From Comamonadaceae bacterium (GTDB lineage: Bacteria > Pseudomonadota > Gammaproteobacteria > Burkholderiales > Burkholderiaceae_C): a stretch of 10,134 nucleotides of DNA. Made by a program: the position numbers and the translations under genes. Shown here one piece after another: positions 6,780 to 10,134 of the stretch. The DNA is taken from contig CANHBU010000037.1 of NCBI GenBank assembly GCA_947458345.1, forward strand, positions 1 through 10,134, read 5' to 3'. The notes under the pieces were generated by a model. That model had not been told where the DNA came from. It worked only from the letters and a program-made list of their open reading frames with translations, and did no database searches. Each line of letters begins with the position of its first letter. Within the stretch, counting starts at the first letter, position 1.

Positions 6780-7895
6780 ATGACCGTCCAACTCCCCGCC
6801 CGCTACGATCATGTCGGCAGCTTTCTGCGCCCCGCTTATTTGCTCGAGGCGCGCGCCCAAAAGGCCAAAGGCCAGATCAGCGCCGAGCAACTGCGCGCGG
6901 TCGAAGACAAGGCCATCGCGGAGATCGTCCAGTTCCAGCAAGACGTGGGCCTCAAAGCCATCACCGATGGCGAGTTCCGCCGCACCTACTTCCACATCGA
7001 CTTTCTCGAGCAACTCGGCGGTGTGGTCACCGACATCCCCCTGTCGGTGCTGCAGCCCGATGGCACCACCCACCTGGCCCCACCAGTGATCCGCGTGACC
7101 GACAAAGTCACCCACACCAAAAACATCCAGTTGGCCGACTTCCAGTACCTCAAGAGCCAGGTGGCGGCAGGTTGCACACCCAAGGTCACCATTCCTTCAC
7201 CGACCATGCTGCACTTTCGGGGCGGGCGTGCCGGCATCAGCCGTCAGGCCTATCCCGAGCTTGACCCGGTTTTCTACGACGACGTGGCCAAGGCCTACGG
7301 CGACGAACTGCGCGCCCTGGCCGATGCCGGCTGCACCTACGTGCAGATGGATGACACCAACCTGGCCTATTTGTGCGACGAGAAAATGCGCGAAGCAGCT
7401 CGCCAGCGCGGCGACGACCCCAATGAACTGCCGCACCGCTACGCGCAGTTCATCAACAAGGTGGTGGCCCAAAAGCCGGCCGGCATGACCCTGGCCATGC
7501 ACCTGTGCCGCGGCAACTTCAAGAGCACCCACGCGGCGGCGGGCAACTACGAGCCGGTGGCCGAGGCCCTGCTGTCCGAGATGGACATCGACGCCTATTT
7601 CCTCGAATACGACGACGACCGCAGCGGTGACTTCCGCCCCTTGCGCTACCTGGCCAAGGGCAAGATCGTGGTGCTGGGCCTGGTGACCACCAAGTTCGGC
7701 GACATGGAAAGCAAGGACGCGCTCAAGCGTCGGATCGACGAGGCCGCCAAATACGCGCCCATGGAGCAGCTGGCGCTGTCGCCGCAGTGCGGTTTTTCCA
7801 GCACGGTGCACGGCAACAACATCGCGGTGCAGGCCCAGCGCGACAAGCTGCGTCTGGTGATCGAGACCGCGCAAGAGGTCTGGGGCCAGGCTTGA
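6780..7895 (+). CDS. MetE-like zinc methyltransferase, short 'core-MetE' form (YxjG/YxjH-like)
   Basis: Member of the cobalamin-independent methionine synthase family (COG0620), but only 371 residues against about 750 for MetE: it lacks the N-terminal half and keeps the catalytic barrel. The zinc ligands are present as H241, C243, E276 and C337 (LAMHLCRGN, YFLEYDD, SPQCGFSS); the E-to-C spacing of 61 equals that of E. coli MetE. The opening DHVGSFLRP (10-18), ITDGEFRR (61-68) and QMDDTNLAYL (189-198) resemble Bacillus YxjG/YxjH. Family members transfer methyl or alkyl groups to thiols such as homocysteine; epoxyalkane:coenzyme M transferase also belongs here. The methyl donor of this subgroup is not clear to me. 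It lies 88 bases after vanA, in the place where vanB usually sits, which suggests but does not prove a link to the one-carbon unit released from vanillate. Convergent with the next gene. Confidence 0.88.
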   Translation: MTVQLPARYDHVGSFLRPAYLLEARAQKAKGQISAEQLRAVEDKAIAEIVQFQQDVGLKAITDGEFRRTYFHIDFLEQLGGVVTDIPLSVLQPDGTTHLAPPVIRVTDKVTHTKNIQLADFQYLKSQVAAGCTPKVTIPSPTMLHFRGGRAGISRQAYPELDPVFYDDVAKAYGDELRALADAGCTYVQMDDTNLAYLCDEKMREAARQRGDDPNELPHRYAQFINKVVAQKPAGMTLAMHLCRGNFKSTHAAAGNYEPVAEALLSEMDIDAYFLEYDDDRSGDFRPLRYLAKGKIVVLGLVTTKFGDMESKDALKRRIDEAAKYAPMEQLALSPQCGFSSTVHGNNIAVQAQRDKLRLVIETAQEVWGQA

Positions 7896-7903
7896 TGGCT
7901 GGC

Positions 7904-7921
7904 GCGGGCCTTCGGGCCCGC
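7904..7921. terminator. UUCG-loop hairpin between convergent genes
   Basis: GCGGGCC (7904-7910), TTCG, GGCCCGC (7915-7921) form a perfect seven-base GC stem closed by C-UUCG-G, an unusually stable tetraloop. It fills the 37-base gap between the metE-like stop and the stop of the convergent small gene. No T-run follows on the plus strand, so it is not a textbook intrinsic terminator, but the position fits a bidirectional transcript end. Confidence 0.65.
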
Positions 7922-7932
7922 TGCGTGTCGGC

Positions 7933-8166
7933 TTAAGTCTGCTGGCGCGTCCTGGCGGCGGTGGCCGCCAGGGCCTCTTCAAACCACCAGGCCAGCGCCG
8001 CCTCGTAGCCCTCCCAAACGCAGCCGTTGCACCCGCGCCCGCAGCAGGTGGTCGGCTCGGCCGGGGGTCCTCTGAAGCCCAGGCCAGCGCCCTGCAGTTC
8101 GCGCTGCAGGGCGGCGATGCGCTGGCGCGCTTGCAGCCGTTCTGGCGATGCCGCTTCTTCGGCCAT
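7933..8166 (-). CDS. Small CCxxxCxxCxW protein, oxidoreductase-like domain (PF09791 type)
   Basis: A 77-residue protein from ATG 8164-8166. An in-frame GTG at 8193 would add nine residues (86 in all); neither start has a clear ribosome site, and the ATG is preferred because MAEEAA is an ordinary N-terminus. Seen (numbering from ATG): a charged helical stretch at about 6-28, then PPAEPTTCC at 34-42 and the cysteine motif C41 C42 x3 C46 x2 C49 x W51, followed by an aromatic-rich helix EGYEAALAWWFEEAL. This matches the short 'oxidoreductase-like' N-terminal domain also found in eukaryotic proteins, whose function is unknown; four cysteines could bind a metal or an iron-sulfur cluster. It follows the D-2-hydroxyacid dehydrogenase by 18-45 bases on the same strand, so the two are probably one transcript. 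No signal peptide or membrane segment. Confidence 0.8.
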   Translation of the reverse strand: MAEEAASPERLQARQRIAALQRELQGAGLGFRGPPAEPTTCCGRGCNGCVWEGYEAALAWWFEEALAATAARTRQQT

Positions 8167-8210
8167 GGGTCGGGTTGATCCGGTGGCCAGCACAGGCGAG
8201 CCGCAACGGC

Positions 8211-9632
8211 TTAAAGCGTGAAGATCTTGCCCGGGTTGAGGATGTTGTTCGGATCGAGCGTGCGTTTGATGGCGCGCATCATGTCCAGGGCCGCGTCGCC
8301 GGCCTCGCTTTGTAGAAAGCCGATCTTGTGCACGCCTACCCCGTGCTCGCCGCTGCAGGTGCCGCCCATGCTGAGCGCGCGGTGCACCAATTTTTCGTTG
8401 AGTCCTTCGGCCCTGGCCCGCTCGGATGGGCTGTCCGGGTCGATCAGGTAGCCAAAATGGAAGTTGCCGTCGCCCACATGACCGAGCAGCAAATAGGGCA
8501 GCCCGCTGTCTTGCGCTTCTTGAGCCGATTCAAGCGAGCAGTCGGCCAGGCGCGAGATGGGCACGCAGACGTCGGTGGAGATGGCTCGGCAGCCTGGGCG
8601 CGACTGAATCGCTGCAAAGTAGGCGTTGTGCCTCGCTGTCCACAGGCGGGTGCGCTCCTCGGGTGAGGCAGCCCATTCAAAAGCCTGACCGCCCTGGCCC
8701 AGCGCGATCTCCTGCACCAGCTCTGCCTGCTCTTTGACGCCGGCCGGTGAGCCGTGAAACTCCATGAGCAGCAGCGGCTCTTCGCGCAGCGAGAGCTTGG
8801 AATGCTGGTTGAACATCGCCACCGTCGCGGCGTCGACAAATTCCACCCGGGCGATCGGGATGCCCATCTGAATGATCTCGATGGTGGTGCGCACGGCCGC
8901 CTCGATGCTCGGGAAAAAGCAAATCGCCGCAGAAATGGCCTCGGGCAGCGGATACACCCGCAGCGTCACCTCGGTGATCACACCCAGTGTGCCCTCGCTG
9001 CCCACCATCAAGCGCGTCAGGTCGTAGCCCGCGCTGGACTTGCGCGCCCGTGTGCCGGTGCGCAGGATCTGCCCGCTCGCGCCCACCACCTCCAGCGCCA
9101 GCACGTTCTCGCGCATGGTGCCGTAGCGCACCGCGTTGGTGCCGCTGGCGCGGGTGGCGCACATGCCGCCGATGCTGGCATCGGCGCCCGGATCGATCGG
9201 GAAAAACAGCCCGGTGTGCTTGATCTCTTCGTTGAGCTGCTTTCGGCTCACGCCCGGCTGCACCGTCACCGTCAGGTCGTCGGCATTGATGGACAGCACC
9301 CGGTTCATGCGGCTGACGTCCAGGCTGATGCCGCCTTGCACCGCCAGCAGGTGGCCTTCGAGCGAGGAGCCCGCACCGAAAGGGATGACCGGCACCGATT
9401 GCTCATTGCACAGCGCCAACACCCGCGCCACATCGGCCGTGCTTTGTGCAAACACCACCGCTGCCGGTGGCGGCACCGCAAAGGCCGATTCGTCGCGCCC
9501 ATGCTGCTCGCAGACCGCCTGCGCGGTGGAGCAGCGTGGGCCAAATTCGGCTTTGAGGGTGTCGATCAGCGCCTGCGGCGTCGGGCGCTGATTGACTTCG
9601 GGCAAGAGGTGGCTGGGCAAGGGGGCGTTCAT
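8211..9632 (-). CDS. FAD-binding D-2-hydroxyacid dehydrogenase (D-lactate dehydrogenase/GlcD type)
   Basis: Flavoprotein that oxidises a D-2-hydroxyacid (D-lactate, D-2-hydroxyglutarate or glycolate) to the 2-oxoacid and passes electrons to a carrier. 473 residues. The N-terminal PCMH-type FAD domain shows PVIPFGAGSSLEGH (81-94), DPGADASIGGMCATRASG (147-164) and GSEGTLGVITE (211-221). The C-terminal FAD-oxidase domain shows GHVGDGNFHF (384-393) with the metal-site histidines, and CSGEHGVG (426-433). ATG 9630-9632 is chosen although the frame stays open up to 9746: GGAG lies nine bases upstream and the extra 38 residues (RPHKPGFG...) are basic and unlike the family. The overall pattern is closest to the mitochondrial-type cytochrome D-lactate dehydrogenase. 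No glcE or glcF partner is next to it, which speaks against glycolate oxidase. The exact acid is not decided by sequence. The small cysteine-motif gene follows. Confidence 0.92.
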   Translation of the reverse strand: MNAPLPSHLLPEVNQRPTPQALIDTLKAEFGPRCSTAQAVCEQHGRDESAFAVPPPAAVVFAQSTADVARVLALCNEQSVPVIPFGAGSSLEGHLLAVQGGISLDVSRMNRVLSINADDLTVTVQPGVSRKQLNEEIKHTGLFFPIDPGADASIGGMCATRASGTNAVRYGTMRENVLALEVVGASGQILRTGTRARKSSAGYDLTRLMVGSEGTLGVITEVTLRVYPLPEAISAAICFFPSIEAAVRTTIEIIQMGIPIARVEFVDAATVAMFNQHSKLSLREEPLLLMEFHGSPAGVKEQAELVQEIALGQGGQAFEWAASPEERTRLWTARHNAYFAAIQSRPGCRAISTDVCVPISRLADCSLESAQEAQDSGLPYLLLGHVGDGNFHFGYLIDPDSPSERARAEGLNEKLVHRALSMGGTCSGEHGVGVHKIGFLQSEAGDAALDMMRAIKRTLDPNNILNPGKIFTL

Positions 9633-9782
9633 GGTCCATGTCTCCGGCTGAGTCCGCCTCAGTGTAAGGGAACGCCTGTGAAAACCCTTGCGGCCCATCC
9701 CGAATCCTGGCTTGTGCGGCCGCAAAGGGTATGGCGCCCGCTCCAAGCCGATGACTCAAGCCTTGCCTTGGTGGGCAGCCCC

Positions 9783-9788
9783 GATAAT
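9783..9788 (+). promoter_or_regulatory. Candidate -10 box for the adenosyltransferase gene
   Basis: GATAAT (5 of 6 matches to TATAAT) lies 27 bases before the ATG at 9816, with no strong -35 at 16-18 bases. GGAG at 9802-9805 is the likely ribosome site, ten bases from the ATG. The 183-base divergent gap 9633-9815 holds nothing else clear: a weak minus-strand TACACT (9661-9666) may serve the dehydrogenase gene. No cobalamin riboswitch pattern fits in so short a leader. Confidence 0.4.
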
Positions 9789-9815
9789 CGCTCGCACACA
9801 CGGAGCTCCTTGAAC

Positions 9816-10134
9816 ATGTCCAATCGCCTGACCCAGATCGCCACCCGCACCGGAGACAACGGCACCACCGGCCTGGGCGACAACACGCGGGTCGCCAAAG
9901 ACAGCCTGCGCGTGCATGCCATGGGCGACGTTGACGAACTCAACTCGCACATCGGCCTGCTGCTGTGTGAAGACATGCCCGGCGATGTGCGCGAATTGCT
10001 GGTGCAGGTGCAGCATCAGCTCTTTAACCTGGGCGGCGAGCTGTCGATTCCGGGCTACACCCTGCTGAAGGCGCAGGCCGTGGCGGCGCTGGACGAGGCG
10101 CTGGCCCACTACAACGCCGGCCTGCCGCGGCTCA
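9816..10134 (+). CDS. PduO-type cob(I)alamin adenosyltransferase, N-terminal part (cut by window end)
   Basis: Transfers the 5'-deoxyadenosyl group of ATP to cob(I)alamin, making the coenzyme form of vitamin B12 in the cytoplasm. The first 106 codons are present; full-length members are about 180-190 residues. Seen: the ATP-binding N-terminal motif TRTGDNGTTGLGDN at 10-23, GDVDELNSHIGLLL at 37-50 with the conserved Asp-Glu-Leu-Asn, and QHQLFNLGGEL at 66-76, all typical of the PduO/MMAB trimeric family. The missing part would hold the second conserved Arg-rich motif. It is divergent from the dehydrogenase gene and shows no tie to the B12-independent MetE-like gene further left. Confidence 0.95.
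   Translation, partial: MSNRLTQIATRTGDNGTTGLGDNTRVAKDSLRVHAMGDVDELNSHIGLLLCEDMPGDVRELLVQVQHQLFNLGGELSIPGYTLLKAQAVAALDEALAHYNAGLPRL

Noticed and set aside
6780..7895. MesD-type methionine synthase
   Set aside because: MesD is expected together with a MesX (DUF1852) partner gene, which is not next to this gene; the N-terminal DHVGSFLRP form looks closer to YxjG/YxjH.
7197..7982. Open frame of 261 codons on the minus strand, opposite the metE-like gene
   Set aside because: Low-complexity composition typical of antisense frames, and it would cross the convergent UUCG hairpin and the small cysteine-motif gene.
9633..9746. N-terminal extension of the D-2-hydroxyacid dehydrogenase to position 9746
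   Set aside because: The extra residues are basic and Arg-rich, unlike the family, and the downstream ATG at 9632 has a ribosome site.

Overview
The window is GC-rich, densely coded bacterial DNA. Its coding style (rare GTG starts, GGAG-type ribosome sites, overlapping genes) and protein types point to a betaproteobacterium of the Burkholderiales, most likely Comamonadaceae-like. That placement is inferred from protein resemblance, not from a marker gene. No rRNA, tRNA, insertion sequence, phage gene or CRISPR array is visible.

Layout from left to right. (1) Positions 1-1208, minus strand: the first 402 codons of an NADP-type malic enzyme (maeB), cut by the window edge. (2) Positions 1371-5499, minus strand: a tightly packed set read in the order GntR/FCD regulator (VanR-like), livH, livM, livG, livF. 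This is a branched-chain-amino-acid-type (HAAT) ABC importer without its periplasmic binding protein. (3) Positions 5500-5641: a 142-base divergent control region with a good vanA promoter and two dyad-symmetric operator candidates. (4) Positions 5642-7895, plus strand: vanA (Rieske oxygenase of vanillate O-demethylase), then a short MetE-like zinc methyltransferase. A 10-base tandem repeat runs across the vanA stop codon. (5) Positions 7896-7932: a strong UUCG hairpin between convergent genes. (6) Positions 7933-9632, minus strand: an FAD-linked D-2-hydroxyacid (D-lactate-type) dehydrogenase followed by a small CCxxxCxxCxW protein. (7) From 9816, plus strand: the start of a PduO-type cob(I)alamin adenosyltransferase, cut by the window edge.

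The centre of interest is the divergent vanR-livHMGF / vanA-metE-like locus. The reading that fits best is a module for methoxylated aromatic acids such as vanillate: an ABC importer, an oxygenase that removes the O-methyl group as formaldehyde, and a VanR-like repressor on the shared control region. Two expected parts are absent from the window. There is no VanB reductase after vanA, where a MetE-like methyltransferase sits instead, and there is no LivK-like binding protein. Both must be supplied from elsewhere, or the system works differently from the textbook VanAB. The malic enzyme, hydroxyacid dehydrogenase and adenosyltransferase look like ordinary central-metabolism neighbours.
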